From Bordetella flabilis (GTDB taxonomy: Bacteria > Pseudomonadota > Gammaproteobacteria > Burkholderiales > Burkholderiaceae_B), in NCBI RefSeq assembly GCF_001676725.1, contig NZ_CP016172.1, positions 4,712,001-4,776,000 on the forward strand: a stretch of 64,000 nt of DNA, in the 5' to 3' direction. A program made the translations under genes and the position numbers. The notes beneath the pieces were generated by a model. That model was not told the DNA's origin and ran no database searches. It was given only the letters and a program-made list of their open reading frames with translations. This document shows, piece by piece, positions 48,901-56,556 of the stretch (position 1 is the first letter of the stretch; each line of letters starts with the position of its first letter).

Positions 48901-50893
48901 CGGAAGCCTGCGCAGACGATACGGTGAGATTGCTGGAGCCCAGGCTGATCGTGCCATTGCCCGCGGCAAGGCTGTTGATACGGCCCACCTGTACGCCGCC
49001 TGGCGCCGTCGAACCGGAAATATCCAGCGTGGCGCCGGGCGCCGAAAAATCGAAAGCGACCCCGGTGCCCTGCGCGGCGCCCGCCAGGCCCAGCGTGGCG
49101 GTATCCCGGATATGCGCGGTGCCGGTGAAGTTCGTCAGCGCATTGGCGCCCGTGAGCGTGAGGCTGCCGGTTCCGCTGCGGATAAGGTCGCCGTTGCCCT
49201 GTATTTGACCCGCGTAGCTGGTCTGCTGGGCGCCTGCGATGTCGAGGTCGACGGGGCCGATCAACACTTCACCGGTGCCCGCGGTACCGGTCCCCTGCAG
49301 GGAGTCCAGCGTGAAGGTGCTGGTCGGGCTGCGCGGGCTGATGTCCAGAAGGCCGTAGTCGTCCACTTGCGCGTGCAGATCCGTGGCCGTCACGCCGGCA
49401 TCCAGGCGTATCGTGCCAATCGCGGCCGGCCCGCTGCCGGCCGCCCAGAGTCCTAGCCCGTTCAGCGACGCCGTACCGGTTATGGCAGCCACGCCGCCGT
49501 TCGTCGCGTGCAAGCCCCAGGAATTCGCCCCAAGCGTGAGCGCGCTGGTCTGTGTTGCATCAAGCGTGACGTCATTGAGGAAGGCCTGGGTGCCCACGCC
49601 GTTGACCTGGATCGCAGCGCCCCCGTCACCCGTCACGCTGAAGCGGGGCAACACGGTCGCGCCGGCCGGGAGCGCCGGGTCGAAGGTCATGACCGCCGCG
49701 TTGTCCAGCACGAGCCCATTGGCGCCCGGCCCTGCCGCCTGCAGCAAGGTCGTGGGCGAGAACTGGACCGTGCTGGCTGCCTGGTTCACGCGCATCGCGT
49801 CGCTTGCGTTCGCGCCGGCGGCGATGGTCGTGTCGGTCAGCGTCACCCTGCCGGCATCGGTGGCGGAACCCACGGCCAGGCCCACCGCGCCGGCGCCGGT
49901 GGCGTTGACCGTCAGGGGTCCGCTCGCACCCAGCAGCAGCCGGGCGCCGTTGTTCACCGACAAGCCCGTCGAGTTGGTCCCGGCGGCGTTGACGGTCGTG
50001 CCGTTCATATTCAGGATCGAGCCGTTCACCACCTGTGCGCCGATCGATTGGCCGTCCACCGTAATGACGCCGTTGGTCATCGTCGCGTTGGTACCCACCC
50101 CGCCGCCGACGAGCAGGCCGCCAGCGGCGTTGCCCGAGGTATGGATGGTCGTATTCGTCAGCGTCGGTACGCCGCTGGTCGATATGAACACCCCGATGGA
50201 CTGGTCGCCGGACGTCGTGAAGCTGGCGCCTTGCACATTCAGGTTCTGCAGCACGCCTTCGAAGTCGCCGCCCAGCGCGTTGGTGCCTGTCGTGACGAAC
50301 TGCGACCCGTTGATGTTTATGGCGCTGGACTGGCCCGACGTGCCCGTCACCCGGATACCGGCGACGTTGCTGCCCAGCCCGCTCGCGCCGCCGTTGCCAT
50401 GCACGTTCACCACCGTGTTGGCGTCCATGGTGACGGTGGAGGAGGTGGAGAGACTCACGCCGTTCGAACCATTGCCTTCGACCGTGATATTCGTGCCCAC
50501 CAGGTTGACCGTGCCGCCGTTGCGGGCCACGACGCCGTCGGCATTCTGGCCGCGTGTAAGGATGGTGTTGCCGCCCGGCGCGGTGATGGACGTGCCATCG
50601 GCCAGTACGCCGATCTCGGTATCGTTGCAGGTTTCCACCGCCTGGCCGGCGCCCAGGTTGGTGGTCTGGGTCGGACCGCAGGCTGCGTAGGCCGCATTGG
50701 CCGTAAGCAGGAAGGACGCCGCCGTCCCGCCCAGCCACCACAGTGCGGATGCACCATGGCGGCGCGGGGACCGTACGCCGCCGACCACGCCGCCCGACCC
50801 GCCATGCGACGACGGATCACCCTTGGCAAGCTCGGATGCGGCCACGATCTGGCCGGTTTTCCTGCTTCGTATCAAACGATAGACTCGATTCAT
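45902..50893 (-). CDS. Large pertactin-like autotransporter (type Va)
   Basis: This is a 1663-residue autotransporter. The start at 50893 (MNRVYRLIRSRKTGQIVAAS) is the extended signal peptide region, and the frame upstream lacks it. The signal peptide ends at about residue 70 (FLLTANAAYA then ACGP). The passenger (residues about 71-1320) is beta-helix-like, with many GTLxLSGAN-type repeats such as GAGTLELSGANNYVGNT. A Pro/Gly-rich segment (about residues 1324-1346), a pertactin-type autochaperone region and a 12-strand outer-membrane barrel follow, ending in the aromatic C-terminal VGIRYLF. It is the last gene of a leftward cluster; a 152-base AT-richer gap before it could hold its own promoter. 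Likely a surface adhesin. Confidence 0.95.
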   Translation of the reverse strand: MNRVYRLIRSRKTGQIVAASELAKGDPSSHGGSGGVVGGVRSPRRHGASALWWLGGTAASFLLTANAAYAACGPTQTTNLGAGQAVETCNDTEIGVLADGTSITAPGGNTILTRGQNADGVVARNGGTVNLVGTNITVEGNGSNGVSLSTSSTVTMDANTVVNVHGNGGASGLGSNVAGIRVTGTSGQSSAININGSQFVTTGTNALGGDFEGVLQNLNVQGASFTTSGDQSIGVFISTSGVPTLTNTTIHTSGNAAGGLLVGGGVGTNATMTNGVITVDGQSIGAQVVNGSILNMNGTTVNAAGTNSTGLSVNNGARLLLGASGPLTVNATGAGAVGLAVGSATDAGRVTLTDTTIAAGANASDAMRVNQAASTVQFSPTTLLQAAGPGANGLVLDNAAVMTFDPALPAGATVLPRFSVTGDGGAAIQVNGVGTQAFLNDVTLDATQTSALTLGANSWGLHATNGGVAAITGTASLNGLGLWAAGSGPAAIGTIRLDAGVTATDLHAQVDDYGLLDISPRSPTSTFTLDSLQGTGTAGTGEVLIGPVDLDIAGAQQTSYAGQIQGNGDLIRSGTGSLTLTGANALTNFTGTAHIRDTATLGLAGAAQGTGVAFDFSAPGATLDISGSTAPGGVQVGRINSLAAGNGTISLGSSNLTVSSAQASDFSGTIQDAPQGNGRLTKAGTGTLTLSGANVFNFGAGSGGGVLVQDGTLAVAGAANATQRTFNVSGPGVLDVSAVSNPDGNFNTGMISGDGTINLGANSLTVDGVNNLDGTSTGTFSGTLTGGNAAGMGLIKKGPGTLILSGNNAFGYVGGTDIESGVLAIRNVTPATFTRTVTLDGGWLDLSDVGPPNETTANNWPNITVNQGANASQGGIIGADDNMTYNVGAGATQTVAYHLGDGTTPNGQGIFVVKQGAGTLELSGANNYVGNTRIEGGTLKVTSDSNLGDTSVAREVVLDGGDLDVGGSFSSARNIELRTAGAVNVEAGQDTTWRAVVDNGAGLTFTKNGAGRLALSGASQVGGVVANAGELDMGAATVDSTAAGTAAVAVHGSTVGFTGGTINSADDAIVSDGASVVNLSGTTLNAAAGKALYRVAGGQGTLNADGQALSGTLRADAGAGLVLNLNNGSVYTGTPTLGDATSTAAVNVNDASSVWNVTGDATVSGLTNAGTVAFGAPSGGAYKSLTVNGDYNGGGTVVMNTALNTGGPLAAQSTDRLLIKGNVTGTTTLQLNTTGTGANTNTSLNNLMVPTEGISLAQVSGNASGDSFKLAGGYVAANGSPYQYRVFAYGPGQTAASQSLLGASSLDWDYRLQTAYLDANGNPVPGVPAPGGGPGGPGGPGGPGGGRPAVVAQASSDLVAPLAMQNYGATVMSSLNRRLGEIRGDDGPPPDNRAEMFSRVIASSSSYRSNRDFDDYGYDFHQDIQAMQIGGNWLHLADQDQNLRLGAAVTIGSTSVRPKTEDAESSKFRVDARSLALTGTWQHKSGWYVDGVLSAGTFDGDIETDKSGKAGKIKGNSLEASVETGKAFTLDNGYVIEPQLQLMSQTFRFDDHTDVDGVHTDWSDNTYLTARGGVKVSIPVPSAPQWKPYVAANLLQTWGGNNEVKLADTSFTPGTVGTALQLQVGATGRLTPNLSVYGDLSGQQRLGHGTSSVSANVGIRYLF

Positions 50894-51045
50894 TCCTGTA
50901 CGCCGCCCATATGGTTGCCCGACACACACGCCGGAATTTTCCTAGACCGAAATTCGTCAAGCCCACGAGATTAGGTTTCCGATAAACGGTTATGAATAAG
51001 AAAATCCTTAGGCGCCGCGCCAGCAAGCGGGCATACGGCCTGCCG

Positions 51046-52485
51046 TCACGATGTGGTATCGGTCGCAAGGCCGACGGATCGCGTGTCGGAATACAGCGTC
51101 ACATCGCCCCGCCGCACTTCGTACTGCGCCACCAGCGTGGCGTTGGGGCCGTCGAAGCCGGACAATTGGTTCTCCGGAAACACGAAGGAGAACCGGCCCC
51201 ATAACTGGTCCGCGGGAATGGCGAATTCCGGACTGGACAGCGTGACGGACTTGGGGTTTTCCGTACCGGGAAAGCGGCCGTTCAGGAAGAGGTTCATGAC
51301 AACGGTGTCGCCACTCTGGAAAGCGGTGTACGACTGCGGGACGAATACCTGCAGGCCGCCGGCGATTGCATCACTGTCCACCGGATCGGGATTCCCGGGG
51401 AAGTAAGGCGCCAGTCCCTGCAATGCCGGGCTGGGCCGTTGGGCGCGGGCCGCGGTCACCGCGCCCATCACATTCACGGGAAGGTAGTTCGAATCCAGGC
51501 CATTGCCGCTGATGGCCGGGACGACGGTATAGGCGACGTTATTGGGCGTCTTGTCCGTCGTGTTCAACGACATGAAGTACTGCTTCGGGATTTTCACGGT
51601 ATCCCCGACCTTCAACTGGTAGGCGGCCGTCATGAAGCCGTTCAGCCAGAAACCCAGCAGGATGGGGGTGCCGTTCGTCATCCAGTCGACGCTCGGATCG
51701 GCGTCGATGGTGACCGGCACGCCGGTAGCGTCGTAATCGTCCAGGTCCACGATGTCCGGCATATCGGGCACCTGGACCCCGGTTTCCAGCCAGGTGGTGC
51801 CCAATGCGGAGAACACGAGCGGGAAGGGCCGGGTCAGCACACCGCCCCAGGTGCACCCCATCGGGATAATGGAAGGTCCGGTATTCGCGAACTTCAGGGC
51901 CGTGCGGCCATTGCGGTCCGTATACGTCAGGAAGGTATTGCCCGTGATATCGCTGGGGTCGGTCTGCGGGTTCTTGTTATCCGCGGTCAATACATAGGTC
52001 GGATTGCCCAGGTAGCCTTTCCACGTCACCTTGCTGTTGTTCAGCGGCGTCCCCTCGTCCGCGTCGCTCAGCCATAGCGTGAGCATCACGACCTTGTCCG
52101 GGTCCGGATGGTTGGAGTCGAATGGAGAGCGTTCCGGGTCCGCGGTTTCGCCATAGCCGCGGCTCATGCTGGACTGCATGCGCGGCCGGGCGCAGTCGAA
52201 CAATGCCGTGCAGTGTCCGGCGTCCGGCGCATTGGTGTCCCAGACCGAAACCAGGACCATGCGCTGGCTATCGACCCCGGGCCTGCTCTTGATGCCGACC
52301 TTGAACGTGGCCACGCCGGCCTCGACCTTCGCGGTTCCCGACTTCGCCCCGGACAGCGACGCCGTCGGAATGACGGACCATGAAATCGTATCGCCGGTAT
52401 TGCCGCCGACCCGCACCGTAAGCGTATTGAAGGTACCCACGATCAGCTGCGTATCGGGACCTGGATTGTTGAACTGGACGTCCAT
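51046..52485 (-). CDS. Ig-like repeat protein of unknown function (paralogue of the 458-residue gene)
   Basis: This 479-residue protein has no signal peptide: it starts MDVQFNNPGPDTQLIVGTFN. It appears to hold several beta-sandwich modules, for example residues about 140-210 with NNSKVTWKGYLGNPTYVLTA (one block), which resembles bacterial Ig-like (Big/invasin-type) domains. The C-terminal part (from about residue 380) matches the 458-residue gene: VFVP, a GD motif, FLNG, PG-NP, IPA and closing YS. GAGGTGAG precedes the ATG. I do not know a named family. It is in the middle of the operon between a 104-residue ORF and the autotransporter. Confidence 0.8.
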   Translation of the reverse strand: MDVQFNNPGPDTQLIVGTFNTLTVRVGGNTGDTISWSVIPTASLSGAKSGTAKVEAGVATFKVGIKSRPGVDSQRMVLVSVWDTNAPDAGHCTALFDCARPRMQSSMSRGYGETADPERSPFDSNHPDPDKVVMLTLWLSDADEGTPLNNSKVTWKGYLGNPTYVLTADNKNPQTDPSDITGNTFLTYTDRNGRTALKFANTGPSIIPMGCTWGGVLTRPFPLVFSALGTTWLETGVQVPDMPDIVDLDDYDATGVPVTIDADPSVDWMTNGTPILLGFWLNGFMTAAYQLKVGDTVKIPKQYFMSLNTTDKTPNNVAYTVVPAISGNGLDSNYLPVNVMGAVTAARAQRPSPALQGLAPYFPGNPDPVDSDAIAGGLQVFVPQSYTAFQSGDTVVMNLFLNGRFPGTENPKSVTLSSPEFAIPADQLWGRFSFVFPENQLSGFDGPNATLVAQYEVRRGDVTLYSDTRSVGLATDTTS

Positions 52486-52560
52486 GGCATCTCACCTCAA
52501 TATTGGGTTCATCGCGCACGAACCGCCGTGCGGCCATGCGCGGCCACGCACCGACGCACG

Positions 52561-52875
52561 TCAGGACCGTGCGGTCTGCCGAGAAGGAGGCCAATCCGGA
52601 ATCTGGAGCTGGGCGGAATAAACGTCGTCGTTCTCATCGTCGTCGTCCTTCAGGCCGTACAAGGTCAGGCTGTATGTGTATGCCGTATCGAACTGCATGG
52701 GCAGCGACACCGAAACCGCGGCGGCGTCCCGCACCAGGAAGGCATTGAAGCCGTTCATCCAGTCGATGCGGACAGAGAAGCCGACGTTGCCGTCGAGCTT
52801 CAGCAGATCCCAAGTCGCGCTCACGATCCCCGCGGGGTCGTAAGTGGCCGTCTTCAGATTTATCGCGTAGGCCAT
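52561..52875 (-). CDS. 104-residue beta-rich protein of unknown function
   Basis: The product begins MAYAINLKTATYDPAGIVSA and has alternating hydrophobic strands (VGFSVRIDWMNGFNAFLVRD, one block; QFDTAYTYSLTLYGLKDDDD, one block), then an acidic stretch. It looks like one small beta-sandwich domain, without signal peptide or membrane segment. GGAGGG lies shortly before the ATG. I do not recognise the family. It sits between the Hint-domain gene and the second Ig-like gene on the same strand, so it is presumably part of their function, perhaps as a chaperone or subunit. Confidence 0.7.
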   Translation of the reverse strand: MAYAINLKTATYDPAGIVSATWDLLKLDGNVGFSVRIDWMNGFNAFLVRDAAAVSVSLPMQFDTAYTYSLTLYGLKDDDDENDDVYSAQLQIPDWPPSRQTARS

Positions 52876-52952
52876 GGCTTATCCCTCCGAAATATCGTCG
52901 ACATCCGCCCGGCGGATTCGCCCGGCCTCGTCCTGTCATGCGACCGGCTGAA

Positions 52953-54746
52953 TCACTTCTTGCCCTGCATTCTGTCGTTGGCCGCCTGGCGCCTGAGGGC
53001 GGCCTGCGCGACGTGGTCGCCCACCAGGATGGCGCCGGCATAGAAGGCGTGATCGTCGGTATCGGCCAGGGCGCCTCCATTGGCGGCGGCAAGATGCACG
53101 CTATACACGGCGGACGGCTTGTCGCGGTTATCCATGCGCACCTCGCGCAAGGCGGACGGACCGTTGCGTCCGTACACGGTATCGCCCACCTTCAGATGGT
53201 CGGCCCGGCGCATGCCGTCCGTCGTCAAAACCGGATGGTCGAAGGTCACTACCACGGCGTCGCCCGCGGCATTCACCAGCTTGACGAAGTTCCGGTCGTG
53301 GCCCGGAGTAATCCCCGTCACGCGCAGGTGCTTCCCGGACGGTCCCATCACGATATCGCCGGCTTTCAGCTTTTCGATGGGTACGCTGCCGCCGTCCGCC
53401 AGGGCGACCGGGGTTCCCTCTATGACGCAGCCCCATTGGAAACCGACAGGCGGAAGCAGCTTGTTGGTGTCGTAGCCGTCCGCGTCCGACAGGGAACCCA
53501 GCCCGATCGGTATGTAGTTCATCGGCTGCCCGTTCACGACATCGTAGAGCGACGCGACCATGAACCAGTCCTGTACATCGCTGGGGCTGAGGGCCGTGCA
53601 TGCCGATATCGAGCCCGCGCTCAGGTAGTTCTTGGCATCCGTCCGGTCGTTAGGATTGGAGAACTGCCAGGTCAGCTTGTTGCCGTTTACGTAGAAGCCC
53701 TTCCACGGCGCGCCCAGGTTGAATACCGCATCGCATGCGCCGCCTTCGACCTTCACCAGCTTGATCATCAAGGACGCGGGCTTACCGCCGCCCTTGCTGG
53801 GAAAGCCTGGAACGACCCGGCCGTCGTCCAGCGTGACCGTATAGATATTGTTGAGGGTGGTCAGCGTCCCCGCGAATGGAAACAGCAGGTCCAGGTTGTC
53901 GTTCTCCGTGCCAGGCTCCGTCGGCCCGTAATCGCAGAAATCCCCGGCCGTGTTGGTCGCGCCGCGGTTCAGGCAGATAATCGTGCGGTCCTTGCCGGTG
54001 GCCGGCTTCTGATGGCCGGTGGCAAAGGTTGGGTCCCATACGTTCACCGACGTCGTACCCCCGCTGCGGTCACGGTCCATGCGGACATTCCAGCAGAACG
54101 GGCTGCCCCCGGCCTCGCCCACGAAGGTGACCACCGTGATCACGTTCGCCATGGATGGGTTATTCGGGCCCGTGCCGAATCCCTCCGCCACGACCGGCAT
54201 ATACCGCATGCTGGCGTCGCCGTCATTGGTGCCGGCCGCGATCAGCTGATAGGCCAGCCCGTTCGAGTCTTTCGTATAGACGTTGACCGTCTGGCTCTCG
54301 TACTTGGACGTGTCCGTATCGTTGACGAACATGGTGCTGAAGGACATCGCCGTGACGTTCCTGAAATAAACATCCGTCGCGGTAATGTGGACCACGGAGT
54401 AACCGTCCGGGGCGTGGTTCATGCCATAGCGGACCGGCCGCCCGGTCGCGGTACGGTCGGGGAACTTCCACTTGCTCGTCTTCAATTTATCCAAGGTGCG
54501 GTACGCGGCGGGAAAGCTCTTCGGATCGCGGCCCCACATATTCAACAGCGCCCGGTAGGCGGGCTCGAAATCCTGGCTGCATGCCACCGGCTCGCCCGTC
54601 GCCGGTATGTTGTCCGCGGCGGCGCGCATCGCGCGATCGTCTTCGGGACTGGGCGGGTGGAAGGTCTTGGCAAAGGCTGCATGCATGGGCATCAGCGCCA
54701 TCAAGGCGCACACCGCGATAGCCGCGATCGACAAAGGGGGCCGCAT
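52953..54746 (-). CDS. Secreted protein with C-terminal Hint (hedgehog/intein-like) domain
   Basis: This 597-residue protein has a signal peptide (MRPPLSIAAIAVCALMALMP then MHAAFAK). Residues about 27-439 form a secreted domain of unknown fold with several Cys. From Cys440 on is a Hint self-processing domain: Gly439-Cys440 followed by VIEGTPVALADGG, IEKLKAGDIVMGPSG, and the TxxH motif Thr501-His504 in VVTFDHPVLT. It ends with a region like DDHAFYAGAILVGDH, where classic inteins end in HN. The lack of the terminal Asn suggests cleavage or acyl transfer at Cys440 instead of splicing. AGGAG precedes the ATG. It is the second gene of the cluster. Confidence 0.88.
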   Translation of the reverse strand: MRPPLSIAAIAVCALMALMPMHAAFAKTFHPPSPEDDRAMRAAADNIPATGEPVACSQDFEPAYRALLNMWGRDPKSFPAAYRTLDKLKTSKWKFPDRTATGRPVRYGMNHAPDGYSVVHITATDVYFRNVTAMSFSTMFVNDTDTSKYESQTVNVYTKDSNGLAYQLIAAGTNDGDASMRYMPVVAEGFGTGPNNPSMANVITVVTFVGEAGGSPFCWNVRMDRDRSGGTTSVNVWDPTFATGHQKPATGKDRTIICLNRGATNTAGDFCDYGPTEPGTENDNLDLLFPFAGTLTTLNNIYTVTLDDGRVVPGFPSKGGGKPASLMIKLVKVEGGACDAVFNLGAPWKGFYVNGNKLTWQFSNPNDRTDAKNYLSAGSISACTALSPSDVQDWFMVASLYDVVNGQPMNYIPIGLGSLSDADGYDTNKLLPPVGFQWGCVIEGTPVALADGGSVPIEKLKAGDIVMGPSGKHLRVTGITPGHDRNFVKLVNAAGDAVVVTFDHPVLTTDGMRRADHLKVGDTVYGRNGPSALREVRMDNRDKPSAVYSVHLAAANGGALADTDDHAFYAGAILVGDHVAQAALRRQAANDRMQGKK

Positions 54747-54823
54747 TTTGGTACTCCTGGTGGTATGGAGCTATCCCGCGCGCACTGCCGGTCCCGGCCT
54801 TGATGGCCGTACCGGGCCGCCAA

Positions 54824-54854
54824 CCGGATCAGCGTGGGCGGCACGCCGATCCGG
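54824..54854. other. Intercistronic hairpin between the first Ig-like gene and the Hint gene
   Basis: CCGGATC / GATCCGG (7 bp) encloses GCGTG / CACGC (5 bp) around GGCGG. No T-run follows. It lies between two genes of the surface-protein operon and may set a processing or stability boundary. Confidence 0.45.
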
Positions 54855-54862
54855 CCTGCGCA

Positions 54863-56239
54863 TCAAGCCGTCACGAGCGGAATGATGGGCGACAGGGGCG
54901 CCGAATAGGTCGACTTATCGCCTGCGCTCCCCCAGCCCTTGTAGTAATAGCACTCGAACGTGCCGCGCTCGTTGTTGTTGGCTGCGTAGCCACCCAGGTT
55001 GCCCGCCGGGATCATGACCGCGTTGGTGCCTGTCGTCGTGGCCGTATATTCCACGGGGTAGCTGTTCGCGATGGCATCGGGCGGGTTCTGGCCGGGCGCC
55101 CAGCCGTTGAGGAAATAAACCAGGGTGATCTTATCGCCGGTGGTCAGCTCCGGCACGAATACCGTGATGTCGCCTTTCAGCAGCAAGGGGATGTTGATAA
55201 TGCCGATACCCAGGACATACGGTTTGGCCAGTTCCCCGTCCGTGGGCGGATGCTGCCAGGTATCTCCCGTCACCGTAGCCAGCACGGCCTGGGACTGCGT
55301 CGTGATGCCGCTCGTGGTGTCGGTAGTCATCCAGTTCACGTAGTACTCGGTCTGCCCCGAGAACTTCTGCTTCTGTATGTTGACGCCGGTCTTCAGGCTT
55401 TCGTACGGCACGATATCGCTTGCGGCGGTACGGTTCACCAAGGCAATCACGGGCTGCGTCGGCGGCACGGTATGGTCCAGGTCGCCCACGATCGTGGCGT
55501 TGACGAAGGGTCCCGGGAAATCATCCAGGTTCAAGGGCGACCACAGATTGAACTGGGGCAGCGGTCCGCCCGTCAGTTCCGGCATGAAACTCAGGTGGTC
55601 GTTATCGGCGGAGTACTGGCTGCCATAGCGCACGCTGCAGGTGTACACGCCTTCGAACTCGCTCGACACCTTGAAGGTTGCCGGCTGGCCGGTGCTGCCG
55701 GTATAGAAATAATAGTTGTAGTTGGCGTCCGGCTGCAGTTCGTTGCCGGCGGAATCGTATACATGCACGTTCGCCTGCATTTGGAAGGCGACCGGATAGT
55801 TCTTGAGCGGCGTACCATGCCACGTGAACTGCACGGTCGCGGTGGCGGTATAGCCTGGTTTCCCCAGGTCGCTGGGTTGCGGGGCGACGGGCACGGACTT
55901 CGGGCTCAGCACCAGCTTGCCAGTCTTGACCCACGCCGTCGTGTAAGTCCCGCTGATATAGGGCGTGCCGGTAGGCGAAGGCCTGACATCGATGGTCACC
56001 GTCTCGTTTTCGGTGAGCGCCCCGTATATCACCGTCACCGCCAGTTCTCCCGTGACGGGGTCCGTCATTACGGGCGCAGCCTGCGGCGGTTCGAACTTCA
56101 CATTGCTGTCGGTGCAGGTGAAGACGACCGGGACGTCCTTGGGATCGGCGGGCCCGGGCGGCACATAGGTAAAGACGAATCGCATCGGGGCGTCCACGCC
56201 CATGGCCGAACCACTGGGCGGCATAATCGTATTGGCCAT
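54863..56239 (-). CDS. Ig-like repeat protein of unknown function, first gene of the surface-protein operon
   Basis: This 458-residue protein starts MANTIMPPSGSAMGVDAPMR with GGAG six bases before it. It has no signal peptide. The body is a series of beta-rich modules, including FVFTYVPPGPADPKDVPVVF (one block) near the start and VQFTWHGTPLKNYPVAFQMQ (one block) in the middle, like bacterial Ig-like domains. The C-terminal domain from about residue 360 (VFVPELTTGDKITLVYFLNG, one block) is shared with the 479-residue protein. How it leaves the cell, if it does, is unclear. It is nearest to the lux-box promoter. Confidence 0.8.
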   Translation of the reverse strand: MANTIMPPSGSAMGVDAPMRFVFTYVPPGPADPKDVPVVFTCTDSNVKFEPPQAAPVMTDPVTGELAVTVIYGALTENETVTIDVRPSPTGTPYISGTYTTAWVKTGKLVLSPKSVPVAPQPSDLGKPGYTATATVQFTWHGTPLKNYPVAFQMQANVHVYDSAGNELQPDANYNYYFYTGSTGQPATFKVSSEFEGVYTCSVRYGSQYSADNDHLSFMPELTGGPLPQFNLWSPLNLDDFPGPFVNATIVGDLDHTVPPTQPVIALVNRTAASDIVPYESLKTGVNIQKQKFSGQTEYYVNWMTTDTTSGITTQSQAVLATVTGDTWQHPPTDGELAKPYVLGIGIINIPLLLKGDITVFVPELTTGDKITLVYFLNGWAPGQNPPDAIANSYPVEYTATTTGTNAVMIPAGNLGGYAANNNERGTFECYYYKGWGSAGDKSTYSAPLSPIIPLVTA

Positions 56240-56359
56240 CTGGAATCTCCTTGGCGTGTTGGATGATTTCAAAGCCCCAGGTCCGGCAGCGCGCAAGAAC
56301 CAGGTCCGGCAGCGCGCGAGTGATATTTCCCGCGCAACCGAATGTTCGTCATGGAAATC

Positions 56360-56386
56360 ATTCTATGGAGCCGCCGATGTAATACG
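56360..56386 (-). promoter_or_regulatory. Candidate sigma-70 promoter of the surface-protein operon
   Basis: On the minus strand, TTCGTA (overlapping the last bases of the lux-type palindrome) is followed after 17 bases by TAGAAT (56365 to 56360). The predicted start is near 56353. The -35 is poor, as in promoters that need an activator. Confidence 0.4.
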
Positions 56387-56406
56387 AACTGGCAGAAGTG
56401 CCAGTT
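56387..56406. promoter_or_regulatory. Perfect 20-bp palindrome, lux-box type
   Basis: AACTGGCA-GAAG-TGCCAGTT, arms identical to their complements. It contains CT-N12-AG, the core of lux/las/rhl boxes. Its centre is about 157 bases before the start of the first operon gene, and about 43.5 bases before the predicted transcription start. It could also look like a rightward terminator because TTTATTTT follows, but no rightward gene ends here. Confidence 0.6.
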
Positions 56407-56556
56407 TTTATTTTGCGGAAGCCTCGGCCGGCCAAGGGAATTCAAAACTGCCGGCAGGCTGCCCGGAGCGGCGCGCGCGGACTGCCCCGGCAAGGAAACG
56501 GGATGACGCCCCGCGACCGCGGAGGCCGTGTTTGCCGCCTTCGTGGCGTAGCAGCG

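Larger units (their letters stand above)
56240..56556. other. 317-base intergenic region with the surface-operon promoter
   Basis: This stretch has no gene. It holds a 20-bp palindrome and a candidate leftward promoter (56360-56406), and a predicted leader of about 114 bases. The rest (56420-56556) lies after the 274-residue gene and shows only weak GC inverted repeats, such as CTGCCGGCAG followed by TTTT leftwards, a poor terminator at best. Confidence 0.6.

Noticed and set aside
47258..49456. 732-codon plus-strand frame opposite the autotransporter
   Set aside because: Antisense to a repetitive passenger; its apparent repeats only mirror those of the autotransporter.
56387..56414. Rightward intrinsic terminator (hairpin plus TTTATTTT)
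   Set aside because: No rightward gene ends in the preceding 10 kb, so the palindrome is better explained as a leftward promoter element.
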